From Hydrangea macrophylla (lineage: Eukaryota; Streptophyta; Magnoliopsida; Cornales; Hydrangeaceae): DNA of 64,000 bases. Positions within the stretch are counted from its first letter, which is position 1, and every line of letters starts with the position of its first letter. Shown piece by piece: positions 11,375 to 25,000 of this stretch. Where the stretch lies: contig CM066984.1 of assembly GCA_033977485.1 (NCBI GenBank), positions 109,912,691-109,976,690 of the forward strand, written 5' to 3'. The notes under the pieces are model-generated. The model did not search any database, was not told the DNA's origin, and saw only the letters and a program-made list of their open reading frames with translations. Made by a program: the position numbers and the translations under genes.

Positions 11375-12227
11375 AGTTCAAGCTTAAGTTGCCGACCAAA
11401 ATCCACAGACGAAAGCTCAATGCCCCTATTTAATTTTGTACTTTTGTGTGTTTATTTTGTAAATTAACATATACTCCTACTAAATAGATTAAAAAAAAAT
11501 AACCGCATAATCTTGCAAATTTATCAGTTGGATGGTCATCACTAAGTTGACAAACCACATCGTTAGATAATGACTTCTACGATGCAATTCACTTGGCCAC
11601 ACAATTTTCATGTACTTCAAGATCCTTATATAGAATTGTAACTTGTTATTGTCGCGAAGACAGTGACATTGATAGATGTTAGTCTGATTTTTTTTTTCTT
11701 TATCATAATCATTATGGATCTTGTTTGAGAGATTTTTTCATCTAGATTATAGACATATAAATTTTATAAAAAATAGAGTTAGTGGTTTGAAAGGTACGGC
11801 GTTTTAAAATTGACAAAAAAAAAAAAACTACTTTGGAAAGCATGCAGAGGTAGCAAAACAGAATATTTACTTGTGTGAAATGGGAGCAAACTTGTCAATA
11901 ACCTTATTTTTAATTTAAAAAAAAAAAGAGTTAAGGCCAAACAAATCAAAACCTCATGCCCTTGTCACTTTTAAAAAAAATGCGCTTCGACTAGTCATGA
12001 ATTATAGGCCGTATTAAGGACTTCTAATTAATTCTTCCAATAATATTCTTAATTTCACTTTTTCCTCTACTCCTATTTAGGCTCATCTTTCCTATTACAG
12101 TTTATATATATATATATATATATAATATTATTATGGATTAAATCATAGTCTCATGCTTCTCTTAGAATTTAGATCCCAATTTTTAAGGCCAACCATTCTA
12201 TGCTGATATAGAAAATAGAATTAGACC
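11375..12227. other. Intergenic AT-rich sequence
   Basis: Poly-A/T runs and a TA microsatellite near 12104-12124. No gene, terminal repeat or domain was recognised. Confidence 0.5.
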
Positions 12228-12442
12228 ACGAGCCATTTGGTTTAGTGGTATGACATTGTCTTCCCCAAGTGGAAGTGCAAGGGTTCCACTCTCCCTAGAG
12301 GAGAGTCTTTGTCCCTTTATTCTTCAGTATATTATGTTGCCATTGTTGGACTTAGTATTGGGTCATTTTGGGGCCTTGGAATTGGATTGGGTGTGTGTGT
12401 CAAGTGTAGATATGAAAAGGAAAATTTTTTTTTTGAAGAATT
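12228..12442 (+). mobile_element. Probable tRNA-derived SINE
   Basis: The 5' part, GAGCCATTTGGTTTAGTGGT, looks like the A-box head of plant SINEs (TAGTGGTA). A degenerate B-box-like GGGTTCCACTC follows about 40 bp later. A tail of A/T runs (to about 12442) fits a retroposon. I cannot confirm flanking duplications. It is not a functional tRNA, because no cloverleaf can be drawn. Confidence 0.5.
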
Positions 12443-12551
12443 AATGCTTGCTAGGCACAAGAAGTATATTTTTCGTGGTTAAAACTATCTCTCTCATTTA
12501 CTCCACGACTTCTTCCTTACTTGTCTCTCCTTTACTGTTGATCCTTCAGTT

Positions 12552-12554
<3 letters not shown>

Positions 12555-12592
<38 letters not shown>
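12555..12592. repeat. CT microsatellite
   Basis: About 19 uninterrupted CT units downstream (by transcription) of the IRE1 stop codon. Confidence 0.9.
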
Positions 12593-12594
<2 letters not shown>

Positions 12595-12911
12595 AAAGAA
12601 AAAAGGGGTGCATGGTAGTTACAGGTAATATAGAACAATGCCAGAAAACCAAACAAGAAATGTTGAAAGATTTTTAATTAAAAAAAAAAAGTCGATAAAA
12701 TTTCTTAAATAGGTATTTGTAAATCATTGTATCATAGTTTTTTTTTTTTTTTTCTGATAAGTGATACGTACACATAATTACAGATGAGCAACAAAGCTGA
12801 ATAAGTACATCTGAAGAATCCATCCATCCTTCAATACCTACTGACGACTACGCGGCTGTCTTATAACTTTTGATCTGAGAAGGCAAAAACAGTTAAAAAG
12901 ACTTGCTTAAA

Positions 12912-13052
12912 CTATATTGCCTTGAAGTACTTCTGAAAGCATTCCTCTTCCCCGCAGAACTTACGCATAACTTTGTATACTTCAATCAAGAGCTTTGGGA
13001 ATCGGCTTGCAAAGTAATCATTATATCCTTCAGGTACTGGTCCAATGATTTC
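12912..13052 (-). CDS. IRE1: IRE1 exon 7: RNase domain C-terminus
   Basis: Encodes EIIGPVPEGYNDYFASRFPK through to the stop TAG at 12914-12912. It completes the KEN domain at a normal length. Confidence 0.92.
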   Translation of the reverse strand, partial: EIIGPVPEGYNDYFASRFPKLLIEVYKVMRKFCGEEECFQKYFKAI

Positions 13053-16000
13053 CTGAAAATAACAACACCCAAAAAGATTGAACTCATTATCAACACTGGT
13101 AAGCATAGACAGAGAGAGAGAGTGAAATTGCTATCGTCACTGCAGTGTAAGTCTTTCGTCCAAACCATCTTAAGAAATGTAGAACAACCCCCAAAAGAAA
13201 GAGGCATTTTTGTCTTTGTTTGAATGCTTTGTTTGGTTCTCACTCAGATTTAGTGAGGTGAAAGAAAAGAAAACATAAAGGAAAACTTTTTCCTTTATTT
13301 GGTTAATAAGGGAAATGATTCTCAGCATTCAAAATATTTTATTTAGAGACTGAGAGTGGTACGTGGAGTGCCTTGGTTCAATGTTGAATGTTGAGAGTCA
13401 TTTCCCTTCTTTATTCATATATTGCAATTAATATTTCAAAATCTTTTACTAATACAAATTATTATTATTATTTTTTTAATGTTATTATGCATTAAGGGAT
13501 ATACAAGGGAAAACACAAGAGAACTACTTATTTTTTCCTTCTTGTTTTGATGTTTTCCTTTTCCTTTACGAAATTCATGACCCAAATAGAGGCGAAAGGA
13601 GGGGTTGAGGGAATTTTGAACCATGAGTTACAATATTATATTTCAAAAGAAAAATCAGCGATAAATAAAATACCAAAACTACTTATTGGCATGAGAAGTA
13701 GACCTGAATTTCTGATGGAAGATCTCCATAGTGACTTAACTTGTTCCGCATGAGTCTGAGTATGTCACGAACACTGTCAAACTTGTAGCGCCTATAACGT
13801 CCGATATTATTAAGAAATGCAGGATCCATCTTTTCATCCCATTTTCCGCCTAGAGCTTTTGGCGCAATGCTTTCTAGTGCTTTTAAAAAATCAGAATCGG
13901 TCTCCCTATCTTCCAACTCTACCCTATCGCTGGCATCGCGAAAGAATGAAAGTCGCATCTCACAATCCCATAACAAAGGATGATGAAAGACCTCCAATGC
14001 CTTTGGCCTGCAACCAATCGAGTCATTTGATAATTAAAATGACAAATATAATATTACAAGTGAAGTTCATCAAAGTTCATTTGTCACAGGTAGTAAGATC
14101 CATGTATTTTTACGTACATATTGAAAGCAAAGACACAAACACGCATGTCCCATCAGTAAATTTCTTTTACATGGCCTATTAGTAATTAATCCACACACAT
14201 TCTCCAAAAGCACCCAACTTTTGGAGGATGATGAAGATTTACAATGCTCTTTTGCACTCTACATGCCATGAATGTGGTTTTTCCTAATAAAAACTTTGAA
14301 AGCTAATGTCCGCGCCCACCCCAAAATTTTGAAAAATTTGTAGACCTACACTAATTTTTTCTTTCTTTTTCTTTCTTTTTTTTTTATACAGTTAAGCCCC
14401 CTTGAAAATTATAAAAGCCCCCCTTGACATTATAAAATTGTCATACTTAGCCTCTCTCTCTCTCTCTTATATTTTTGTGTTAACTATAAAAGCCCCTTCC
14501 CTTTAAGTTTTTGTGATAATTTTTATAACATTAAGTTATATCATCTACACAAAATATGTATAAATAGGTCCAATATTTTTATTTTTCCAGGGGCACTGCC
14601 CCCGAACCCCCATACACTTCCACCTCTATCAAGCCTCCCCTGGATTGATTTTCTAGATCCGCCCCTGATGTCAACTACTAATAAACCAACCAGTCCATTG
14701 TTGTCTGCATCATTTTGAGTTATATTATTCTCATACGACAACGTAATATTAAGAACTTAAAGGCCTATTTGGAATCACTTCAAGAATCCATGTTTGGGCC
14801 CAAACATGCTTCTAGGACCCCAAACACATGTATCGCCCAGTTTGGATTGATTTTAGGAAGCACATAAGAGCCCAAAAGCACATTTTGGTTGAATCAGGAC
14901 TAGAGGTTCAGCTTGCGAGAATCATATTACAGGGTTTCATTAATTTTGCTCAGTTTCCACCATTGCCTTTGTGATTAGGCTTCTGCAAATGACCACCAAT
15001 TTAATTGTTTGGGATTCTGCTTCTGCCTAAATGCAAAAGCCACAGCCAATCCAGATGGAACCTACGAATGACATCAACTCACTGGGAGAGGCATGAGCCC
15101 AATTCAATCTTGTGGTGTATTCATTTGTTGAAAGCAGGGCCTATTTCTAACATCCGTACAATAAATACTTAAAATATAAAGGGAGTTCTTCCCTCTTTTT
15201 ATTGAGACATCCGTACTTTTTTATTTGATTCATAATTTTTTTAATGAGATATCCATATTCCCATGTGAACAAATGGCAGAATGATGTTGTTGAAGGATGT
15301 AAAAAGTTCTTATTGTGATTAAATTGCCATCATGAAGTAAGCTTTAATGGAAATAATGTTCTTACCTCATTTCAGGATTAGCATTTAATAAACCAGAGAA
15401 GAGATCCAGCGCTTCTGGAATATTCTCCACCAAGAAAAGGTCCACTTTGTTCTTCGTAATATTGATGTCACGCTCAAGATGGTCACCAAACGGATGTCTT
15501 CCACCAGTCATACAGAAAAAGAGAACACAACCTAAACTAAAGATGTCCACTGCTCGCGTTTGGCGTCCATGAAGAAGCTGTTCAGGAGCTTGCCATCCTG
15601 AACTGCCATTAGCTGCAGTAATTTGTTCACAAGTTACTAAAAGAAATAAAAATACAATAAAATCTATAGATAGGCAGTGCTTATAAATACAATGGAGGCA
15701 TACCACACTTGGGACCGGTTTGGCTATAGCTTATGATTCTGCGACTTAATCGCAAAAAACTGATTTTAGCCGATAGCTACTCAAGTTAGCTTTTGGCCAA
15801 TCGCAAATTTTTGCCATTGAGTCACATTTTTCTACGATTGAATCGCAAAAGTTGGTTTGCCTAAAAATTTCCTTTTAGTATTTGGAGTTCCATAATCACT
15901 TATAGATTTCAAAGGTTGTTGCTAAACTAGGCCTTAGGCCTTGTATGGAATCACCTCTCAGACGCACATTTGGGCCTCAACAGGCTTTTGGGATCCAAAA

Positions 16001-19000
16001 CAGACACACCAGTTTGGATAAATTTTAAGAACTACTTTTTGGTTGAAGAAGGTCCAGGCTGCTTCAGCACAAACATGATGCAGGAAGCAAAATTTGGGTT
16101 TTAATTGATTTTAATTTAATTTCCATGGTACACTTGTACCCTTGTAATTAGGGCTTGTACTTCTGCCCAATGTTTTAAAAACCGGACAGGACCAGCCGGT
16201 TCAACCGGTTGGACCGTCGACCGGTGAACTTTCCGGCTCGGTTCGGTCGATAAACCGTTTTAGCTCAAAACCAGCAAAAATCGTTCAAACCGCCGGTTCA
16301 ACCTGTTAGCCGTCGAACCGCTCGCGGTTTTACACAACCGGACCGTTGATAAACATTTACTTCAAAGTCGACTGTAGTCACTGCACACACTGATCAAGAC
16401 TGAAAAAGTCAGAGAGGGGTGCTTTTTCTTTGGTTCATTATGAATTTATGACCACTGATCAAAAGACCCTTGGTTACTGTGAGACACGTACACGTGCTAT
16501 GGTGGGACTACCAAGGGTCTTTGAAAGTCCAATATGTATCTTAACGTCTGTTTGGTGTTTGTAAAATAAATAACAATGACTAGAGAAGTCTAGAACTAAA
16601 AAGAACCGGGAAAAAAAAAAAGTTTTGTATACAACGCTTTTTTTAGAAATATAATTAGTACTCCTAAATAAATATATTTGTAAAATATGTAATTATTATG
16701 TCACGGTTTGATTCCGGTTCACCCCGACGGTTGAACCGCTAACCCGTGACCCGGTCATTTTTCCGGTTCGATGAACGGTCCGGTTTTCAAAATATTGCTT
16801 CTGCCAAAACACAAAAGTCACAGCTAATCCAAACAGGCCCTTAGATCTCCTAAAGTCTACCATAAACCTAAAGCAACTTAGCGCATCTTGTCTATATATA
16901 TTTGTATCTAAATCCAACCAAGCATGACAGTATCTCGACCCTTTAACTACCAGAGTGTTATAAATGCAAAAACGTAGGTTACTCGTGGATTATAAACTAA
17001 GGGGTAAAAGGCATTTTGCCCCCTCAAATTATACCCCGATTTGCAATTTGGTCCCCGAACTTCAAAACGTTGCAATGTTAACCCTAAACTATCAATTGGG
17101 TTGTAATGTCAACCCTTTGTGACACTTCGTCAAAATATAGACAGAAATTGGTCACGTAGGAGGCACATGGGCAATATTAAGGGGGCAAAATGCAACACGA
17201 TTAATAGTTTGGGGGGCAAAATGCAACACAATTAATAATTTAGGGTTGACATTGCCCTCCATGTTCCCCCCCACGCGACCAACTTCCCTCTCTCTTTTTT
17301 GATGGAATGTCACGGAGGGTTGATACTGCAACACGATTGATAGTGTAGGGTTAATATTGCAATCCTTTGAAGCTCGGGGGCCAAAATGCAAATCGGTGTA
17401 TAGTTTGAGGGGGCAAAATGTTTTTTACTCTTAAATCAAGCAATGGAAAATATTAGCCATACAAGTGCAACGTGCATTTTAGATGCAACGCATTGCCAGT
17501 TTCTCGAAACAATTGGTGAAGAGTACTTGCCAGTTGCATGATGGCCCAAGGAAGACATATCCTCAATAAGGCGCTTACTAATACCCATATCAGAGAGCTT
17601 TGCACAGACAGATATTCCCTTAATTATCAACACATTCTGAGGCTTCAAATCACGATGAATGATGCCCAATTCATGCAAATGCATGAGCCCAGAAACCACA
17701 TCCCTGTAAGGTAGAAACATACCCACAACTTAAAAAATTGCTACACAAGTCCAATTAAAAACTGTCACAAATAATACATATATGAAAACTGAATGAGCAT
17801 TCCAGCCTACAATTATATTATGTAGGTCTTCGCGGGCATACAATACGAATTTCCAACCTGGGTATCAAACCATCCAAACCTCACGCATTTAGAAGACTTG
17901 AGCACAAGTTATGGAAAGGCCAAAATTTAGAGAAATTTTCACCATTACTCTATAGATCCATCCGACATGGATTTACTCCTTAATTTTCTCATTGCATTTG
18001 AAGAAAAAAGAGAACTCTAGGATAGATCCATTAGAGAAAAGGGCAATACCATCAGATATAATAATAAAAATAGGAAATAAAAAGGGCTCACAATCCGAAA
18101 ATTTTCTCTAGCACAATCAATGAAATATTCATTCCAAACATTGCTCACAAAATTAGGATGGACTTGTAACCAATCAATGAAACAAAGAGGAGTAGGTTCA
18201 GTCAATGAATGTAGTCACGGGCGACTGAATATACATGTCATGAAATTGATACCCAGGTTCACACGGAGCACAAAATCTGGTGACGTTTCTTCTTTCCATA
18301 AAGACGTGAATGGATCAATAGCTAGCCGTGGGCACTATAAGGACGTGGCTGTTAGAATCCTACGATTCACAATTCGATTCGAATAGTGAACGATTCGAAT
18401 CGTGCCTATGAATCGGAAAACGCATTGAATCGGCGATTCACGATTCGACTCACTGGATTCATACGATTCATCACCATTTTGAGTTTCGTTTTTAAAAAAA
18501 GGGTGTGGTCTTATTATTATTATTTTTTCCCGTGTTACATGCCTTTCTATTCTTCACTTGTATTAGTTTACTGGTTGTTAAGTTGTGATACAACTTCTAC
18601 ATATAAAGCTTATGCTTGTTAGTAAATAAATATGTGACAAGTAAAATAATGCCAAGCTTTTTATTAGAAAATTTCAGCAGTAATGCCATTAATGCATTTT
18701 CCTTGTGTTTTTATTTTTTCCTATTCACATTCATGCATGTATGTGAAGTGTTGGGCTTCACATCCTAATAAAAGCACACATTATATATGTATATACATGT
18801 GTTTAATGTGCATATACAAATGTATTATTATTTCTTTTCTAAAAACGTGAATCTTACGATTCATGATTCATAATTTTGGCAAACCAATTCACGATTCGAT
18901 TCACGATTTTACAACATTGATAATGACAATGATTAATGGCCACTAATGTTCAATTAAATATAACTCATGCACAAGGACAGGACGGATATCATCTGATGAT

Positions 19001-22000
19001 AGCACAATAATGACACATCGAATCTCTTATCTCTTACTATAAAAGACAAAAAAATGAAGAGAGATAGCATGAGATGGTAACATATCTAGAGAAAGATCCA
19101 ATGCATCATCAAAATTTAAACTAACCTCATCAATTTCAATAATATAGGTGAAGGATGGCCATTAGGCTTCCACAACTTAACATCCTGCATAATACCCTTC
19201 ATGGAATCCAAACGAACTGTATATTCAGTCATAGTTTTCTTAGCAAGGTCCTCGGTATAGATTGGGCTTTCAATGGAGTCTAAGGACATCTGAATTAAAT
19301 CATATAAGCTGCATGTACACCGCTCCAGGGCAAGATATACGAAATCCTGATCATATTCCACTCCATACCATCGAACAATATTCGAGTGTACGTCAGATGC
19401 AATGAGATTTTGAATTTCTTTCAAAGCAAAGTCATGATGAGTTTTGACAAGGCGTTTCACCGCAACTAGACGACCTGCATAAACTCCCTCAAGGACAACG
19501 GTACCATTGCTTCCTTTAGCAATTTCTATATTAGAAACAAACAACTTACCAATTGTACGTCCATCTGTGCTGCCATCACTTAATTGATTTAAGTTCAAAA
19601 GCAGTTTGTCCCACTCAATGTGTGCGTATTCGTCCAATGTGGAGTTTTTATCCTTTTTCTCAATGACACCAGTGTTCTTACCTGATTTCCGAATTTTCTT
19701 TCTCTTTGATAGTACAGATCTTCCATTCATATTACTGGGCTCTTTAGGCAACTCAACTTGTTTTCTAACATTGAGGTAGACTGCAAAGCCCGCAAGAATG
19801 GTGACTAAAAGAATAAAAAAAACACCCAAATTTCCAACCAATGAAGGCAAAGAAACCACTGAATCAGTGTCACTCTCTCGATGAGAATCCATATCAACAC
19901 TGGGTTGCGAAGGAAGTAAAAGATTTGGAGCGGGCTCTGACAGTATCTTATCTTTATGGTAAAATTCGAATAATTTATCGACCTTTGGCTGCGATGGAAG
20001 CATGTGATTTGAAGTGGACACTGTGAGCATTGTATCTTCATGACGAGGCTCGGGTAACATATTAGGCCTATAGAAACTTTCTAATACATTATGATAGCGA
20101 AAGCGGTAGACAGTAGCCTTTGATTGACACGGCAATGGCATATTAAACTTAGCACCTGGCTCATAAGGGAGCTCATAACCCGAGTTCGAAAGACCAAATG
20201 AATTCTCGATGTCTTGACAAAGAAAAACAGCCCCAATATCAGCAACTGTCACATTCCATAGAACTGTTCCATCTCGGTCAAGATGTTCCAATGTGTAGTC
20301 TGTCCTTGTGATGTAAAGTGGCAATCCATCAGTTTTTAGGTTCATAGGACCTGACTGTCCCATTTCCTCAATAGTTGTATTGTATAGCGCATTCTTCTTT
20401 TCATTCCTTTGCGATGAGGGTGGAGAACCAGATTTAGAACTGTCGATTAACCTTCCAGTCTTTGCATCTACTATAAACACAGTTGTTACTTTCAATCCGT
20501 GTATAATGCGTCCATCTTCTGTTATATGTGGAGTGATTTTGAGGAACTCTTCAATAGACATTTGAAGTTTCTGAAAGCATAAGAATGAGGTGGAAAAAAA
20601 AAGTGTAAGATACCACCTTATAACAAACGAAAAACAGTAGTTAAAATAGACACAGGAATTTGGTCGCATTATTCACATGAAAAGTGCTCCTCAACAAGTG
20701 TTTTGAATCCCAACTAAATAAATACATACCCACACACACACATAACACCTATATCAAAGACAACAGGAGTAAAAATAAAAAATAAAAAGTTTACTCTCCC
20801 AATCTAGACAAATAAAAAGCCAAATTAATCTCCAAGGCACCAAAACATGCTTTGAGATAGGATGCCAAAAAAAACCTCAGGTGCTCTGTCCGATACCATT
20901 CTCTCTCTTTGGAGCATTCCACAGTGTCCATCTAGTAGCTCATTCCCAATTACAAAAATGTTAACACTCAACCACAAACAAAGTCACAAAGTGCACTATT
21001 TAAATAAGCAGATGCTTAACAATATCCATAACCTTTGGGAAGAATCAAGATAATTGCTTCCAAATTAACTAAAAAAAGTCCCATAAGATTTTGTAAAAGA
21101 TCATACCAAAACGGATTCCATGGTAACTAATAAATAACAAATAATATAATCAATTAATAAGTCTCTTGGTCTGTCAGTCCAAGTATTGGACACCTTCTCA
21201 GCAGACAATAAAAGTGAAACAAAACTATGTAGAGCAGAAGACCTGGGGAATGCTTGCTTAAGTGCGTATCTAGGCTGCTGTTTCGGATGCAAACTCACTA
21301 GCTAAAAGCAGTGCATAGTGCTTTGACATTGGCAGACTTGTTCACAAGACAATACTTCCTCAAACCTTAGATTTCGAGTCATGAAGGATGATAACTACCT
21401 TGGCATAAAGAGAATCAAAGTTCTATTGTTCTTGTGCGGATTCTTTATAGGAAAACCTCCTAGTGATTCTCTTCTTGTTGTACTTGGGGAGTGCGGAGTG
21501 CAAATGAACCAAGCTCACGAAGTATATAAATGCTTGAGCTCAGCTTGGTTCAACTTGAGCCTTGAAAGTGTTCGAGCTCAATCAATTTAGTTTGAGGGTG
21601 TTTAAGCTTTGGTCAAGGTCAAGTCAAGCTGGAAATTAAATTTAAACTCAATTGCACAGTGAAATGGCCAGGCTCCCTTCAGACTGCTTTCACCTTCTTA
21701 TTTCTGATCCATTAATATTATATTTATCAATGTAGGCGAAAGCGCTAGGTGAGGCGTAAGCTTTTTCGATTTTTTTAAATTTATGAAAATATTATCAATG
21801 TTTTAAAAAGCGAAAGCGCTAGGTGAGGCATTGAGGTATAAGCTTTTCGATTTTTTAAATTTATGATTTAGTAAAGTCAAAATAAATATAAAAAAAAATA
21901 TAGAAAAAAGATAGGATTAACAACCAAAAAAATAAAAGAAAAAAATATTTAACACCATAAAAAAATAAATAAATAAATAAAAGGTCTTGCATTAACCAGC

Positions 22001-25000
22001 CAATATACTAAAATTGTTGCAAGCAATCTTCAAAGTAGGTTAACATATGCAAAAACAAAGGAACAAAACAAGCATTTCACATTAAGTCTTCCTCATTCAA
22101 ATCGTCTTAATCTGATGTGTCAATTATTGGAGATGCTCCACAATCATCTCCTCCCACTTCCTCTAGATCATCATCCTCACCAATTAGGACTAATTTTGAT
22201 GCTTTGCAATCGCCTTTGTCTGAGATTTAGAAGCAACAAAAGGCTTAAAGCTCTAGAAAAGTGCAATTGTGTAATTTCCTGGCAGTGACAAAAGGCGTAA
22301 GCCTCAGCACAAGAGGCGTAAAAGGCGAGAATAAAAATACGGAATTACTTTTGGTCTACAAGGTCATTGTTGTGTATTATTAAAACTAAAGTCTTGTCTT
22401 TGGGACAAGATTGTAGAAAATGGAAGGCTAAATTATTGTGGGGACAAATTTGTTTAAAATTAGCTTACAAGGTTTTGGTTTCAAAAGATTGTCTTTGACT
22501 TGCTAACCAGAACATCATTTGGTTAACGGACAGGGGCAAAATGATTTTGTTGAATTGGAATGAGGTAATCAGAACTTCAATCAAAATTCCAAAATATAAA
22601 TATATATATATATATATCCTTCATGATTTAAGTCAAGAAAGCAAACTCAGACGCATAGTTCAAACTTTAAAGAGATGGGCAAAATGGAAGACAGGCAGTG
22701 CGGAAGAGAAGACAATATATTTAAGACAACAAAACTCTGTGTGCGGCACTTGACCTTAAGATTCTATCTCTGTGTGCATATAGGTGACAATGGTATTGAT
22801 AGAGTTTGTTAGGGAATAGGTAGCTTTACTGCATTAATTGCAAAGTTGAGTGATGCCCACTTTTGTATTTGTGAAAGATTTGTAAATATGGCACAATTGA
22901 AAAGTGAAATTGTGAATCAAACCATCAAGTCTCTCCAAAAAGCCCATAATTACTCTCCTTCTTCAGTTGTGTTCCAGTAAGTTAAGTTAGAGTGAAGGTG
23001 TATTATTATGTATCTGGACCAAAATTATATGATGAGTTTTGTTGATAAGATTGTAGTGCACAAAATTTCTCATGCTTTGAGTTTGGACTGATTTTTATAT
23101 TATACATTTTATGTATCTTTTCTTTTGTACGTATTTTGATTGTTGTGACTATGAGAAAAAGAAATCGATGCATGTGTTTACTTTTCGCTTGAATTGTTTG
23201 GCTTTAAGCTTATCTGCTTATGGGCTTTTGGCTTAGGAATTATATGTTGCCACAATGTTATAATTTATTGGACGTGTCGAAGGCACATGGAGTTAGTTAT
23301 TTGCCAAAGCCACGCATAGTTAGAATGTTCCGTAGTGCCTTTAGGCACGGTTTATACCTTGTGTTTTCTAAATTTGAATCCTAAACTTCATTCCCAAATG
23401 GCTTAACAATTGTATCACATGTTGTGGCAGTGAGTGGTGGTAGCATATATAACCGCCTGTGGTACAAATGACAAAGCTTTTGAGACACATAGCATTACTC
23501 ATCGGATTTAGTTAGGGAGTAGGAACAATTGCAAGGTGATTTAGTAGAAATTGTATACGCAAATTGAAGAAAGAAAATATTTTGGCAAGTATTTTAGTTC
23601 TAGGACCCCTGAGGTTTGACTAGAAAACAGTTACCCCCTATGGTTAGGCCCGTTTTCACTTTACCCCCCTGTGGTTCAAAAGTGGACACTTAGCCCCGTT
23701 GTGGTTTTGAACTAAAGTGAAACTGTTAAGATTTTCCTCAAAACTGGTGAAAATTCTAAAATTGACCCACATTGTTGAGCTAATCTTTAACACTTAATCC
23801 CTTTGGGGAGATAATTTTGGGGGTTAATTGCCCATTTGGGGTTAATTTTGACACTTAAACTCTCCTACGTGGGGCTAATTTTAACATTAATCCCCATATG
23901 AGGCTATTTTGAGAGAAATTTTAGTAATTTCACTTTAGTCCAAAACCACAAGAGGGGTTAAGTGCCCACTTTTGAACCACAGGGGTTAAAGTGAAAACGA
24001 GCCTAACCACAGAGGGTAAAATGTATTTAACCCTTTAAAGAAAAACACTTCCCCCTGCTTTGGTAAAATTACAATCTAGCCCTCAAAATTAATAAAGAAA
24101 TTAATTCCAAGTATTTATAAAATGTCTAAAGAGCCCTAAGCTAGGTGTTTAAAAATTTCACGATTTTCACAATTCTTCAAAAGCTAAGTTTCTAAAAAAC
24201 TGTTTGAACAATTTTCATAGTTCTTCAAAAATTTCTGAAATTTTACTATTGAAAAAATACGTCATTGTTTTGATGATTCCTTGAAACATTATCCACTTTT
24301 TTCCCAAACTTATGCTCTCTCTCTCTCTCTCTCTCTCTCTCTATTTTCCCCTTCATGCTTTATGGTATAAATAGTTTTCAAATTTATGTAATTTTCAACC
24401 AGAAGAGAATGAAATGAGTCTTTATGCCAGCCCCGAGGTCATTACAGTTTTCTAGAAACTAGGGTAAGGGTAGTTTAGGTATATTTTATTAAACCAAACA
24501 TTATTCAACAAACAAAAGGGAGGATTTGTTATGACTAATAAAAGCTCAGGGAGAAGTGTTGTTCTTCAAACCTGAAGGGGGTAAGTGTTCTCGGGTAAAA
24601 CCTCAGGCGTGGTAGGTGGTATTAACTCTTAATTTTATATACTTTTTCATCTAATATTGCATAGAGATTTTATTTAAAAATTCACAAGTGATTCATAACA
24701 TCATATTTTGGGTCCAATAAGGAATGGAGATTAGGATTTGGGAAAGGGATAGCTTTCTTTTTCAGCTGTGTACTTGTAGATTTGTGGAAGCAGAATTAGT
24801 AAATCAAAGAAGAAATGAGTCATCTTGGCTGAATTTTTGTTTGTTTTGGGTTTCACTTCTTAACATAATGATGATAAATAAGAAACATAAGTTGGAAGCA
24901 TAACTAGTAAATCAAAGAAGAAATGAGAGTCATCTTGGCTGGATTTTTGTTTGTTTTGGGTTTCACTTAACATAGTGATGATAAATAAGAAACACAAGTT

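Noticed and set aside
12228..12300. Possible tRNA gene (GGTTTAGTGGTATGAC)
   Set aside because: No acceptor stem or anticodon arm can be formed; the A/B-box layout and tail fit a SINE better.
18017..18386. Open frames on both strands within IRE1 intron 3
   Set aside because: The protein is continuous across exons 3 and 4 without them, and no homology was recognised.
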